Assembly (NCBI GenBank): GCA_947626345.1
Contig: CANQSF010000022.1
Location: 1-40,448, forward strand
Reading direction: 5' to 3'
Length of the DNA: 40,448 nt
Source: an uncultured Oscillospiraceae bacterium
GTDB lineage: Bacteria; Bacillota; Clostridia; Oscillospirales; Oscillospiraceae
Positions 16,004-24,786 of this stretch are shown piece by piece. Below the pieces are notes generated by a model. The model was given only the letters and a program-made list of their open reading frames with translations, ran no database searches and was not told where the DNA came from. Position numbers and translations under genes: made by a program. Positions within the stretch are counted from its first letter, which is position 1; each line of letters starts with the position of its first letter.

Positions 16004-17245
16004 ATGAAAAGACGCATGATCTGCCTGCTGCTGGCGCTGACGGCGCTGGCGGGCCTGCTGGTCCCCGCCTATGCCGCCCCGGAGACGGAGCCGGCGGCCA
16101 TTCCCGAACAGAGCACTGATCCGGACACGGACGTGCTCGCTCCTGCGGACCCCCCCGTCCCGGGGACTGACGGCGAGACCGAGACGGAGCCCTCTCCCCT
16201 TCCCTCGCCCCAGACCTCCGGCTGGAAGAAGGAGGGCGGCAAGTGGTACTGGTACGCTGACGGGGTGAAGCTCACCTCCCAGTGGATCACCGACGGCGAC
16301 GGGACCTACTACGTGGACGGCGCCGGCGCCATGTGCACCGGCTGGTTCACGGTGGACGGGGTCTACTATTACGCCAACAAGAGCGGCCTGCGCCAGACCG
16401 GCTGGCTGAAGAGCGGCGGCAGCTGGTACTATCTGGACCCGGCGACCGGCGCCATGGCCGCGGACGGGACCTTTGCCATCGGCGGCAAGGAGTACATGTT
16501 CACCGCCTCCGGCGCTATGCGCACCGGCTGGATCAGCCTGGGCGGCGGGGATTACCGCTACGCCGACCCCTCCGGGGCCCTGGTCAACGGCCAGTGGGTC
16601 AAGTCCGGCAAGAGCTGGTACTACATGCAGCCCGACGGCCTCATGACCCGGGACGGCGTCTTCACCATCGGCGGCAAGGACTACCTGTTCGACGCCTCCG
16701 GCGCCATGCGCACCGGCTGGATTGGCGTAGACATCGACGATTACTTCTATGCCGACGCCTCCGGCGTCCTCATCCGCGATCAGTGGGTCAAGTCCGGCAA
16801 GAGCTGGTATTACATGAGGCCCGACGGCCTCATGGTCAAGGACGGCACCTTCGCCATCGGCGGCAAGGACTATATGTTCTCCGCCTCCGGCGCGCTGCGC
16901 ACCGGCTGGATCGGCGTGGGCGGCGGCGATTACCGCTACGCCGACGGCTCCGGCGCGCTGATCAGCGAGCAGTGGATCAAGTCCGGCGGCAGGAGCTATT
17001 ACCTGAAGTCCGACGGGCTCATGGCCCGCAACGAGGCCGTGGGCAAGTACTGGGTGGACGGCTCCGGCGCCTGGACGGCCACCTGGAGCGACGCCTACGG
17101 CATGTACGACAACACCACCGTCTACGTCAGCCGCAACGGCAAGATCCACCTGTACAGCGACTGCTCCGGCATGAAGACCTATGTCACCATGACCTTGGCC
17201 CAGGCCGTCAGCAGGGGCTACGTAGCCTGCCAGAAGTGCTTCTGA
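16004..17245 (+). CDS. Secreted cell-wall-binding repeat protein with C-terminal cysteine motif
   Basis: The 413-residue product has a signal peptide (MKRRMICLLLALTALAGLL..., likely cut after AYA at residue 24). A Pro/Thr/Glu linker follows to residue ~72. Then come about 285 residues of aromatic-Gly repeats of the choline-binding/glucan-binding type (GW.KSGGSWYYLD, GAMRTGWI). A composite ~65-residue block (GKEYMF...GAMRTGW...QWVKSGKSWYYM.PDGLM) occurs about three times. The last ~50 residues (VYVSRNGKIHLYSDCSGM ... GYVACQKCF) resemble the short Cys-containing tails found on some secreted nucleases and wall proteins. No enzyme domain is present, so it may be an adhesin, scaffold or wall-bound metal-site protein (inference). 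It has its own promoter and terminator. Confidence 0.85.
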   Translation: MKRRMICLLLALTALAGLLVPAYAAPETEPAAIPEQSTDPDTDVLAPADPPVPGTDGETETEPSPLPSPQTSGWKKEGGKWYWYADGVKLTSQWITDGDGTYYVDGAGAMCTGWFTVDGVYYYANKSGLRQTGWLKSGGSWYYLDPATGAMAADGTFAIGGKEYMFTASGAMRTGWISLGGGDYRYADPSGALVNGQWVKSGKSWYYMQPDGLMTRDGVFTIGGKDYLFDASGAMRTGWIGVDIDDYFYADASGVLIRDQWVKSGKSWYYMRPDGLMVKDGTFAIGGKDYMFSASGALRTGWIGVGGGDYRYADGSGALISEQWIKSGGRSYYLKSDGLMARNEAVGKYWVDGSGAWTATWSDAYGMYDNTTVYVSRNGKIHLYSDCSGMKTYVTMTLAQAVSRGYVACQKCF

Positions 17246-17266
17246 CAGACGCCCCAAATAGAAATG

Positions 17267-17299
17267 CCGCCCTGACACGAGCGTGTCAGGGCGGTTTTT
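17267..17299 (+). terminator. Terminator after the wall-repeat gene, abutting the convergent pot operon
   Basis: A 13-bp inverted repeat CCGCCCTGACACG/CGTGTCAGGGCGG (17267-17294) is followed by TTTTT on the plus strand. The T-run touches the potCD stop codon. On the minus strand the tail is only mildly T-rich (CATTTCTATTT), so it may act weakly in that direction too. Confidence 0.85.
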
Positions 17300-19278
17300 C
17301 AGTTGATCTTCAAGGTCTCCCACAGGGAGTTGATGTAGTCCAGCAGGTCGTTATCCAGATTGCGGTAGGCGTAGGTGTTGTACTTTTCCGCGAAGTCGCC
17401 CCAGTCGGGATAGAGGATGGCCATGGCCTCCTCGCCCATCTCCTCGATATAGTCCGGGTCCTCGTACACCAGCCGGTTGGGAGAGGCGTAGTACGTGTAC
17501 TCCGCGTTGGCGATGGCCGGCTCCTTGGAGAGCATGTAGTTGATGAAGATCTCCGCCAGCTCCTTGTTCTGGCAGCAGGAGGGGATGCACATGGCATCGA
17601 TGTAGAAGTTGGTCCGCTCCGGGTAATAGAACCGCAGATCCACGCCCTCGGCCTGGGCGTCCAGCATAGTGAAGTAGTCCCCGGCGTAATAGGCGGCGAT
17701 GGCCCCCTCGCCGGACTCCATCATGTTGTACACCTCATCCATCACGTAGCTGCGCACCACACCGCTGCGGCGCTGCTCCAGCAGGGACTCCAGCGCCAGG
17801 TCCCACTGGGACCGGTCGGTGGTGTTCACGTCGATTCCCGCCCGGTACATGGCGGTGCCGAAGGCGTCCCGGGAGTTGTTGAACTGCAGCACCTGGCCGG
17901 CGTATTTCTCGTTCCACATCAGGTCCCATCCGCCGGTGTCCGCCTCGTCCACCACGTTGGCGTTGTAGATCACCCCCACGATGCCGTAGGCGTAGGGCAC
18001 GGAGTACATGTCCTCCGGGTCGTAGTAAAGGCCCCGGAAGTCCTCGTCCACGTACTGGTAGTTGGGGATGTTGTCAAAGTCCAGGGGCAGGAGCATATCC
18101 TCGTCGATCATGCGGGCGATCATGTAATCGGAGGGGATGATCACGTCGTAGCTGATGGCGTTTTTGGACAGCTTCGCGTACATGTCCTCGTTGCTGGCGA
18201 AGGTCTCGTAGTTGACCTGCACCGGCCGGCCGTACTCCTCCTCGTACCAGGCCGCAAACTCCTTGACCACGTCCATTGAGCCCTCGGAGCCGTCGGAGAT
18301 GTACTCGCCCCAGTTGTAGACGTTGAGCACTTGGGGCTTGTTGTCCGTCTCGGTGACGGCGAACACTACCGCCGCAACCACGGCGATCACCGCCAGGCTT
18401 CCGCCGCAGGCATAGAGGATCCGCCGGCGTCTGGGATCCATGGGCGGCCGGCCGGAGGCGGCCCGCTTGGCCCGCCGGGCGGCCCGCAGCTTCTGGCTGT
18501 CCTCGCTGTCGGTCAGGTTGGACAGCAGCAGCAGCGCCAGGATGACGAAGAAGATGATGGTCGCCAGGGCGTACATGTCCGGGGTGACGGTCTTTTTCGT
18601 CATGTTGTAGATGCGGATGGGCAGGGTCTGAAAGCCGGTGCCCGTGGTGAAATAGCTGATCACGAAGTCGTCCAGGCTCAGAGTGAAGGCCATGATGAGC
18701 CCCGTGACGATGGCCGGCATGATCTCCGGCAGCTCCACCTTCCAGAAGGCCCCCCAGGGGGTGCACCCCAGGTCCATGGCCGCCTCCGGCAGCGAGGCGT
18801 CCATCTGCCGCAGCTTGGGCAGCACTTGCAATATCACATAGGGCAGGCAGAAGGTGATGTGGGCGATGAGCAGGGTGATGAAGCTCAGGCTGTTGGCCAG
18901 GCCCAGAAGGCGGCTGGCGAACACGAACATGAGCATCATGGAGATGCCGGTGATGATGTCCGGGTTGATCATGGGGATGTTGGTGACCATGTCCAGCGCC
19001 GAGCGCAGATACTTCGAGCGCATCCGGTGGATGCCCACGGCGGCGGCGGTGCCCATGACGGTGGACACCCCCGCGGCGCACACCGCCAGCACCAGGGTGT
19101 TGCGCACGGCCTTCAGGGTCTCCGTGTCCCGGAACAGCTCCCTGTACCACTTCAGGGAGAAGCCGGAGAACACGGAGAGGCTCCTGGCCTCGTTGAAGGA
19201 GAACACCAGCAGGATCACCAGCGGCGCGAACAGGAACAGGAACATCAGGGCCGTAAAGATCTTGGAAGCTTTTTTCAT
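17299..19278 (-). CDS. potCD: Polyamine ABC transporter permease PotC fused to binding protein PotD
   Basis: One 659-residue frame contains both modules. Residues 1-~265 are a PotC-type permease with the EAA loop (EAAMDLGCTPWGAFWKVELPEIMPA) and several membrane segments. After a basic linker, a further membrane helix (~287-309) anchors a PotD-type binding domain. This starts at ~317 (VLNVYNWGEYIS) with IIPSDYMIARMI, the Trp/Asp/Glu-type polyamine pocket region and the YTYYASPNR tail. The binding domain is therefore tethered at the outer face instead of being a lipoprotein. An internal ATG at residue 280 has no ribosome-binding site. It follows potB by 1 nt. Spermidine/putrescine is the family substrate; exact specificity is not visible. 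Confidence 0.92.
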   Translation of the reverse strand: MKKASKIFTALMFLFLFAPLVILLVFSFNEARSLSVFSGFSLKWYRELFRDTETLKAVRNTLVLAVCAAGVSTVMGTAAAVGIHRMRSKYLRSALDMVTNIPMINPDIITGISMMLMFVFASRLLGLANSLSFITLLIAHITFCLPYVILQVLPKLRQMDASLPEAAMDLGCTPWGAFWKVELPEIMPAIVTGLIMAFTLSLDDFVISYFTTGTGFQTLPIRIYNMTKKTVTPDMYALATIIFFVILALLLLSNLTDSEDSQKLRAARRAKRAASGRPPMDPRRRRILYACGGSLAVIAVVAAVVFAVTETDNKPQVLNVYNWGEYISDGSEGSMDVVKEFAAWYEEEYGRPVQVNYETFASNEDMYAKLSKNAISYDVIIPSDYMIARMIDEDMLLPLDFDNIPNYQYVDEDFRGLYYDPEDMYSVPYAYGIVGVIYNANVVDEADTGGWDLMWNEKYAGQVLQFNNSRDAFGTAMYRAGIDVNTTDRSQWDLALESLLEQRRSGVVRSYVMDEVYNMMESGEGAIAAYYAGDYFTMLDAQAEGVDLRFYYPERTNFYIDAMCIPSCCQNKELAEIFINYMLSKEPAIANAEYTYYASPNRLVYEDPDYIEEMGEEAMAILYPDWGDFAEKYNTYAYRNLDNDLLDYINSLWETLKIN

Positions 19279-19279
19279 C

Positions 19280-20155
19280 TCACTGCCCTCCGTAGGTGTG
19301 CCGGTCGGTGAAGTAGCGCATCGCCGCCATGGCCGCCAGCAGCGCCACCATGAGGATGAAGGCGATGGCCGCGGCGAAGTGCAGGTTGTTGGCCACGTAC
19401 TGCCCCTCGATGGCGTCGCCTAAGAGGAAGAACATGCCATCGCCCAGCTTTTGGGAGATATAGAACGTGCTGATGGAGGGGATGAGCACCATGGTGATGC
19501 CGTTGACCACCCCGGGCATGCTCAAAGGCAGTATCACCCGCCGCAGCACCCCCGCCGGGGCGCAGCCCAGGTCCCGGGCCGCCTCGATGAGCTTGAAGTC
19601 CATCTTGGCCATGATGGAATAGATGGGCAGGATCATATAGGGCAGGTAGTCGTACACCATGCCGATGATGACGGCGGTCTCGGTGCCGATGATGTGGATC
19701 CGGCCCAGGCCCAGCTTCGCCAGAAGGTTATTGAGGATGCCGGTGTCCTGCAAGATGGTCATCCAGGCGTAGGTGCGGATCAGAAAGTTCATCCACATGG
19801 GGATCATGATGAGGGTCATCATGGTCTTCTGGGCCCGGGGGCTGGACCGGGAGATGATATAGGCCAGCGGATAGCCCAGCAGCAGGCACACCGCCGTGGA
19901 GATCACCGCCAGCTTGATGCTGCGCCAGGAGATGACCAGATAGGTCCGCACCATGGTCCCCTCCCCGCCGGCGGCGGGAGAGGTGTCGGTGAAGAAGCGG
20001 ACGATGTTGGCGGTGGTGAACCGGAAGTCGTTGTCCGTGAAGGCGTAATAGGCCACGAAGGCCAGGGGCACCAGGATGAACAGCACCGCCCAGACCTCAT
20101 AGGGCCCGCCTGCCAGGCCGGTGACCAGAGAGGAGCGGGTCTTTTTTTTCGTCAT
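19280..20155 (-). CDS. potB: Spermidine/putrescine ABC transporter permease PotB
   Basis: The 291-residue product (start [14 protein letters not shown] at 20155) has about six membrane segments. It carries the EAA motif [20 protein letters not shown] that docks on the PotA ATPase. The ATG overlaps the potA stop as ATGA. A longer open frame upstream lies inside potA in another frame and is rejected. A stretch of Lys codons (AAAAAAAA run at 20142-20149 region) follows the start. Confidence 0.92.
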   Translation of the reverse strand: MTKKKTRSSLVTGLAGGPYEVWAVLFILVPLAFVAYYAFTDNDFRFTTANIVRFFTDTSPAAGGEGTMVRTYLVISWRSIKLAVISTAVCLLLGYPLAYIISRSSPRAQKTMMTLIMIPMWMNFLIRTYAWMTILQDTGILNNLLAKLGLGRIHIIGTETAVIIGMVYDYLPYMILPIYSIMAKMDFKLIEAARDLGCAPAGVLRRVILPLSMPGVVNGITMVLIPSISTFYISQKLGDGMFFLLGDAIEGQYVANNLHFAAAIAFILMVALLAAMAAMRYFTDRHTYGGQ

Positions 20156-21270
20156 TCCGACCCCTCGCTTTCCGCGTCGCTGAGCTCGTCGAACTCGTTG
20201 GAGAAGCTGGCGTAATCGCCGTACAGCCCGGAATACTCGCTCTTTTTCATGATGTGGATGGCATCGGGCTCGATGACCAGGCCGATGTGCGCGTCCACGC
20301 CCACGAAGTCGGTTGTCTGGATCATCCACTTGAACCCTCCGATGTCCACGATCACCTCATAGTGCACCCCCATGAAGGTGACGGAGGTGACCACGCCGGA
20401 GAGCTGTCCCTGCCCCTCCGGCACGATGTCCACATCCTCCGGCCGGACCACCACGTCCACCGGCTCGTTCTTGCCGAAGCCGCCGTCCACGCAGTCGAAG
20501 ACGTGGCCGGAGAAGGACACGGACCTGTCGGCCAGCATCACCCCGTCCACGATGTTGCTCTCGCCGATGAAATCCGCCACGAAGGCGTTCTGCGGCTCGT
20601 TGTATACATCCTGGCTGGAGCCGATCTGCTGGATGCGCCCCTCGCTCATGACCACGATGGTGTCGGACATGGAAAGGGCCTCCTCCTGGTCGTGGGTGAC
20701 GAACACGAAGGTGATGCCGGTGGCCTTCTGGATGTTCTTCAGCTCCTGCTGCATGTCCTTTCTAAGCTTCAGGTCCAGGGCCGCCAGCGGCTCGTCCAGC
20801 AGCAGCACCCGGGGCTTTCCCACCAGGGCCCGGGCGATGGCCACCCGCTGCTGCTGGCCGCCGGACAGGCTGGTGACGGCACGGTGCTCGAAGCCCTTCA
20901 GGGCCACCATGGCGAGCATCTCCTCCACCCGGGTCTCGATCTCGTCCCGGGGCACCTTCCGCTCCCGCAGGGGGAAGGCCACGTTCTCGAACACGTTCAG
21001 ATGGGGGAACAGGGCGTAGCGCTGGAACACCGTGTTCACGTTGCGCTTGTGGGGCGGCACGTCGTTGATGCGCTGGCCCATGAACAGCACGTCCCCGCTG
21101 TCCGGGGTCTCGAACCCGCCGATCAGCCGCAGGGTGGTGGTCTTGCCGCAGCCGGAGGGGCCCAGGAGGGTGATGAATTCGTTGTCGTAGATGTCCAGAC
21201 TGATGTTGTCCAGCACCACCTCCCCGTCAAAGCTCTTGGTGATGTTCTTCAGCTCGATGATCTTATCCAT
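20152..21270 (-). CDS. potA: Spermidine/putrescine ABC transporter ATP-binding protein PotA
   Basis: The 372-residue ATPase powers polyamine import. It has Walker [10 protein letters not shown], the signature [15 protein letters not shown], Walker [14 protein letters not shown] and the switch His in [16 protein letters not shown]-terminal TOBE regulatory domain follows (residues ~240-340, [14 protein letters not shown]). It is the first gene of the potA-potB-potCD operon. A long structured leader with a terminator immediately upstream suggests control before translation. Confidence 0.95.
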   Translation of the reverse strand: MDKIIELKNITKSFDGEVVLDNISLDIYDNEFITLLGPSGCGKTTTLRLIGGFETPDSGDVLFMGQRINDVPPHKRNVNTVFQRYALFPHLNVFENVAFPLRERKVPRDEIETRVEEMLAMVALKGFEHRAVTSLSGGQQQRVAIARALVGKPRVLLLDEPLAALDLKLRKDMQQELKNIQKATGITFVFVTHDQEEALSMSDTIVVMSEGRIQQIGSSQDVYNEPQNAFVADFIGESNIVDGVMLADRSVSFSGHVFDCVDGGFGKNEPVDVVVRPEDVDIVPEGQGQLSGVVTSVTFMGVHYEVIVDIGGFKWMIQTTDFVGVDAHIGLVIEPDAIHIMKKSEYSGLYGDYASFSNEFDELSDAESEGSE

Positions 21271-21293
21271 GGCGTCCGTCTCCCTCTGTCCGG

Positions 21294-21339
21294 AAAATAA
21301 AAAATAACAAGCGGAGCGTGCGCCGGCACGTTCCGCTTG
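21294..21339 (-). terminator. Intrinsic terminator between the pot promoter and potA (attenuator candidate)
   Basis: On the minus strand there is a 14-bp stem CAAGCGGAACGTGC/GCACGCTCCGCTTG with one G-U pair and a 4-nt loop (21308-21339). It is followed by TTATTTTTTATTTT. It lies downstream of the only visible promoter and 23 nt upstream of potA, so the operon can be expressed only if the terminator is bypassed, or if another promoter exists. Confidence 0.8.
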
Positions 21340-21665
21340 CGGGATGATCTCGTCTGCCGCCCGCGATGGGGATCACGGGGGGACATCCCAATGGATTTGA
21401 GAGTTTCTGAAAGCAAAATGCCTTGCGCTTACTCTTACTGACCATTTTACAAGTTTGCGTGCCGCCCGGCACCGGTTATAAAGTAACCAACTTATAAAAC
21501 TTGAGCCCCGGGCCGCGATGACCCAGCTCAATCAATAAGGCAGCTTTCGCTGCCGGCCGCTTTCGCAGCGTTCGGCGTTCGACCCGGCTGTCCGTATGGC
21601 CTCGGCCGTCTCCGGGGAAACGGCGGTCGCATCTTGCTTTGGAAAGGCTCTTTCCAATTGAGACG
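21340..21665 (-). ncRNA. Structured leader RNA of the potABCD operon (riboswitch/ncRNA candidate)
   Basis: About 325 nt of GC-rich, non-coding sequence separate the promoter from the terminator. On the minus strand it can form an 8-bp hairpin TTGGAAAG-AGC-CTTTCCAA (21639-21657) and a CCGTTT/AGACGG hairpin. Two adjacent GAAA-tetraloop hairpins follow (21556-21569 and 21539-21554). A TTGAGC/GCTCAA stem comes next, then a 12-bp long-range helix, GTTTTATAAGTT (21489-21500) with AACTTGTAAAAT (21444-21455), which encloses two more hairpins. I do not recognise a T-box, lysine, SAM, TPP, cobalamin or cyclic-dinucleotide motif. It may be a metabolite sensor for the transporter, or a separate small RNA. 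Confidence 0.6.
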
Positions 21666-21671
21666 GCACAC

Positions 21672-21700
21672 ATTCTATCAGCGTTCCCGCCCCCTGTCAA
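21672..21700 (-). promoter_or_regulatory. Promoter of the pot leader
   Basis: On the minus strand, a perfect TTGACA (21695-21700) and TAGAAT (21672-21677) are 17 bp apart. The predicted start is about 21665, giving a leader near 395 nt. Confidence 0.78.
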
Positions 21701-21752
21701 GGGCATCCTTGAAATTGTATGAAATTTGTCATTTCTTCCCGTTTACGCCCCG

Positions 21753-21771
21753 CCCCGCCGCTGCGGCGGGG
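21753..21771. other. GC-rich hairpin between divergent promoters
   Basis: CCCCGCCG-CTG-CGGCGGGG is a perfect 8-bp hairpin between the pot promoter (minus) and the antiporter promoter (plus). On the plus strand it is followed by CTCTCCATTTTG, so it could insulate read-through. No upstream plus-strand gene needs it. Confidence 0.4.
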
Positions 21772-21838
21772 CTCTCCATTTTGAGCAAAACTACGCACGA
21801 CATATTGTGTTCGGGCGTAAAATTGTGAAGGATTGCCC

Positions 21839-21867
21839 TTGTATTTCGTTGTTGGCAGTGCTAAACT
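21839..21867 (+). promoter_or_regulatory. Promoter of the cation/proton antiporter gene
   Basis: TTGTAT (21839-21844) and TAAACT (21862-21867) are 17 bp apart, about 45 nt upstream of the gene. A second weaker pair, TTGAGC and TATTGT, lies further upstream. Confidence 0.55.
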
Positions 21868-21919
21868 AACGCCTTGCCCAACAGGGCACCGACATTTTCA
21901 AGCGAAATCAGGTATGCAA

Positions 21920-23242
21920 ATGGAGACCCTTCTTCTCGTATCGATCGCCATCCTGGCGGGGCTGCTCATGACCCGGCTGTCCAGGCTGGCGAATCTTCCC
22001 ACTGTGACCGCTTATCTGGTATCCGGGGTGCTGATCGGCCCCTTCGGCCTGGGCGCGCTGGGCGTGGGCTTCACCACCACCGGCGTGGCGGAGGGCCTGG
22101 ACCTGGCCTCGGAGATCGCCCTGGGCTTCATCGCCTTTTCCATCGGGAGCGAGTTTCGCGTTAAGGACCTGAAGGCCATCGGCCGGCAGACCTTCGTGGT
22201 GGGCGTGCTCCAGGCGCTGACCGCCACGCTGTTCGTGGACGCGGCGCTGTTCGCGTTCCATCTGATCCGGCCGGACATCCTCTCCGCCGCCCAGGTGCTC
22301 ACCCTGGGGGCCATCGCCACGGCCACCGCCCCGGCGGCCACGCTGATGGTGGTGCGCCAGTATAAGGCCAAGGGCCCGCTGACCAGCCTGCTGCTGCCGG
22401 TGGTGGCGCTGGACGACGCGGTGGGCCTGGTGGTGTTCGCGGTGTCCTTCGGCCTGGCCAAGACCCTGGCCCTGGGCAGCACGGACATGGTGTCCATCCT
22501 GGTGGACCCGCTGGTGGAGATCGTCGCCTCCCTGGGCCTGGGCGCGCTGATGGGCTGGCTGCTCACCGAACTGGAGCGGCTTTTCAACTCCAACACCAAC
22601 CGGCTGAACATGACCATCGCCTTCGTGTTCCTGACGGTGGCGCTGTCCATGGCGGAGTTCCACGTGGGGCCTGTAACGGTGGGCTTCTCGTCCCTGCTGG
22701 TGTGCATGATGCTGGGGACGGTGTTCTGCAACCTCTGCCCTTTGAGCCACGATCTGATGAACCTGGCGGACAAGTGGTCCTCGCCGGTGCTGGCGCTGTT
22801 TTTCGTGCTGTGCGGCGCGGAGCTGGACCTGGGGGTGTTCGCCTCCGGGGCCATCGTCCTGGTGGGCGTGGTGTACATCTTCGCCCGGTCCGCGGGCAAG
22901 TATCTGGGCGCCCGGTTCTCCGCCCGGCTCACCCACTGCTCCCCGGAGATCCAGAAGTATCTGGGCGTGACGCTGCTGCCCCAGGCGGGCGTGGCCCTGG
23001 GCATGTGCACCACCGCCATGCAGCTGGGGGACGAGGGTGCCCTCATCCGCAACATCACCTTGTTCGCCGTGCTCATCTACGAGCTCATCGGCCCCATGCT
23101 GACGAAGGCGGCCCTGCAGGCCGCCGGGGACATCCAGCCCAAGAGCGAGGAGGTCACCCAGCGCCGAGCCCGGAAGCTGGCCGCCGCCGGCACCGCCGAC
23201 CGCCGCCCCGTCCGGCAGCATGCCCACGCCGGCCACCGGTAA
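21920..23242 (+). CDS. CPA2-family monovalent cation:proton antiporter
   Basis: The 440-residue product is an integral membrane protein with about 12 hydrophobic segments and the family fold start LTRLSRLANLPTVTAYLVSG. It has the ion-site pair in VVALDDAVGLVVFAVSFG. It would exchange Na+ or K+ for protons at the cytoplasmic membrane. It lacks the TrkA-N/RCK domain of KefB/KefC. The C-terminal ~40 residues are basic and low-complexity. I prefer the ATG at 21920 (METLLLVS), since the only AGG is 7 nt upstream of it and 1 nt upstream of the ATG at 21914. Confidence 0.88.
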   Translation: METLLLVSIAILAGLLMTRLSRLANLPTVTAYLVSGVLIGPFGLGALGVGFTTTGVAEGLDLASEIALGFIAFSIGSEFRVKDLKAIGRQTFVVGVLQALTATLFVDAALFAFHLIRPDILSAAQVLTLGAIATATAPAATLMVVRQYKAKGPLTSLLLPVVALDDAVGLVVFAVSFGLAKTLALGSTDMVSILVDPLVEIVASLGLGALMGWLLTELERLFNSNTNRLNMTIAFVFLTVALSMAEFHVGPVTVGFSSLLVCMMLGTVFCNLCPLSHDLMNLADKWSSPVLALFFVLCGAELDLGVFASGAIVLVGVVYIFARSAGKYLGARFSARLTHCSPEIQKYLGVTLLPQAGVALGMCTTAMQLGDEGALIRNITLFAVLIYELIGPMLTKAALQAAGDIQPKSEEVTQRRARKLAAAGTADRRPVRQHAHAGHR

Positions 23243-23257
23243 GAAAAGCCGCAGAAA

Positions 23258-23284
23258 GAACGCCCCGCACAGCGCGGGGCGTTC
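23258..23284. terminator. Probable terminator after the antiporter
   Basis: A perfect 11-bp stem GAACGCCCCGC/GCGGGGCGTTC with a 5-nt loop lies 16 nt after the antiporter stop. Its plus-strand tail is ATTATATACT and its minus-strand tail is CTTTCTGCGG, so the U-tract is poor in both directions. It sits between convergent genes. Confidence 0.5.
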
Positions 23285-23342
23285 ATTATATACTATTCAA
23301 GTGCGTGGATCGGTCAGCCATTCGCGGACGATGCTCTCCGCC

Positions 23343-23840
23343 TCATACACCGCGACCGCTCCTCTCTATGACCATCTCTCTGCACGTCCATTCTTCGCAG
23401 AGGACATGATACGTCTCCGGCGGATCGAGGGCCGCATCCTGAAAGCCGACGGCCCTATAGCAGTGATACGCCGGAAGGTTATTCTCAAAAACGCCCAGCG
23501 AGGCCTTTTTCGCCCCGTACAGTTCAAAGGCGTATCGCAGCCCCAGCCGGAGCATGGCTTTCCCGCAGCCCGTTCCTCGCCTGCGGGGGTCTACGATGAC
23601 GAATCCAAAGCGCAGCTCATCCCACGATCCGTTGGGCGTCCGCAGCGTAAAAAAGCCGACGACCCCCGTCTCGTCAAATGCCGTGAACGGCATCAGAGAG
23701 TCCACGAAGCCAAATTCCCTTTGCGTTATGGGATAATCCCCCAGCACGCCTGCCGACCACTGATAGAACGCTTTCTCATCCTGGCACCAGGATAATATCG
23801 TGTCCGCATCGGAAGCTTTATACGGCCTGATCCCGATCAT
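23343..23840 (-). CDS. GNAT-family N-acetyltransferase
   Basis: The 165-residue product starts MIGIRPYKASDADTILSWC and has the GNAT core, with acetyl-CoA loop DPRRRGTGCGKAMLRLGL and the C-terminal NLPAYHCYRAVGF motif. It resembles the RimJ/RimL-like branch, but the substrate is not predictable. The ATG at 23838-23840 has GAGG 8 nt upstream. A longer frame without such a site is rejected. It lies 72 nt downstream of rmlA on the same strand and may be read from the same transcript. Confidence 0.85.
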   Translation of the reverse strand: MIGIRPYKASDADTILSWCQDEKAFYQWSAGVLGDYPITQREFGFVDSLMPFTAFDETGVVGFFTLRTPNGSWDELRFGFVIVDPRRRGTGCGKAMLRLGLRYAFELYGAKKASLGVFENNLPAYHCYRAVGFQDAALDPPETYHVLCEEWTCREMVIERSGRGV

Positions 23841-23912
23841 ATGTTTTACCTCACAAATGCCGGTCTTGCCCGCAGGCGCGGGACCCGCCCGGCAGGACAA
23901 CGGACTATACTT

Positions 23913-24782
23913 TTACAGCTCTCCGGGCAGGCTGATCAGATACTGGCCGTAGTCGGTCATGCGCAGCTCGTGGCCCAGCGCCAGCAGATGGCGGGTGTCG
24001 ATCCACTTCTGCCGCCAGGCGATCTCCTCCAGGCAGGCGATGTAAAACCCCTGGCGCTCCTGGACCGTCTGGACGAACTGGGCGGCGCTGAGCAGCCCCT
24101 CCGGCGAGCCGGTGTCCAGCCAGGCCATGCCCCGGCCCACCTGGATCACCTTCAGCTTCCCCATGGCCAGATAGGCGTTGTTCACGGAGGTGATCTCCAC
24201 CTCCCCCCGGTCGGAGGGGCGCACGCCCTTGGCAATGTCCACCACGTCCCGGTCGTAAAAATACAGTCCCGGCACGGCATACCGGCTCCGGGGCCGGGCG
24301 GGCTTCTCCTCCAGGGAGACCACCCGTCCCTCCTTGTCGAACTCCACCACGCCGAACTGGCTGGGGTCCTTCACCGGGTAGCCGAACACCATGGCCCCCT
24401 CGGTGAGGGCCGCGCCCCGGGCCAGATAGCTGCTGAGCGCCTGGCCGTAGAACACGTTGTCCCCCAGGATGAGGCAGACCGTGTCGCCGCCGATGAAACG
24501 CTCCCCCAGGATGAAGGCCTCCGCCAGCCCCCGGGGCCGCTCCTGGGCCACATAGCGGATCTCCATCCCCAGGCGGGACCCGTCCCCCAGCAGCTCCTCG
24601 TACCGGGGCAGGTCCACCGGCGTGGAGATCACCAGCACCTCCCGGATGCCCGCCAGCATCAGCACGCTCATGGGGTAGTACACCATGGGCTTGTCGTAGA
24701 CCGGCAGCAGCTGCTTGCTGGTGACCTTGGTCATGGGATACAGCCGGGTGCCCATGCCCCCGGCCAGGATGATGCCCTTCAT
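23913..24782 (-). CDS. rmlA: Glucose-1-phosphate thymidylyltransferase
   Basis: RmlA (RfbA) makes dTDP-glucose from glucose-1-phosphate and dTTP, the first step to dTDP-L-rhamnose and other deoxysugars. The 289-residue product has the nucleotide-binding start [34 protein letters not shown], and [10 protein letters not shown]. No rmlB, rmlC or rmlD is in this window. It starts 4 nt after the gamma-carbonic anhydrase gene with GGAGGAG inside the end of that gene, so the two are one operon. Confidence 0.95.
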   Translation of the reverse strand: MKGIILAGGMGTRLYPMTKVTSKQLLPVYDKPMVYYPMSVLMLAGIREVLVISTPVDLPRYEELLGDGSRLGMEIRYVAQERPRGLAEAFILGERFIGGDTVCLILGDNVFYGQALSSYLARGAALTEGAMVFGYPVKDPSQFGVVEFDKEGRVVSLEEKPARPRSRYAVPGLYFYDRDVVDIAKGVRPSDRGEVEITSVNNAYLAMGKLKVIQVGRGMAWLDTGSPEGLLSAAQFVQTVQERQGFYIACLEEIAWRQKWIDTRHLLALGHELRMTDYGQYLISLPGEL

Positions 24783-24786
24783 GCGC

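Noticed and set aside
21300..21665. T-box leader upstream of potA
   Set aside because: No GGGTGGNACCGCG-type T-box sequence is present and the operon is not an amino-acid or tRNA-synthetase operon.
21476..21706. Possible 76-residue protein in the pot leader
   Set aside because: Its start lies upstream of and includes the TTGACA/TAGAAT promoter, it has no ribosome-binding site, and its composition is not protein-like; RNA structure explains the region better.
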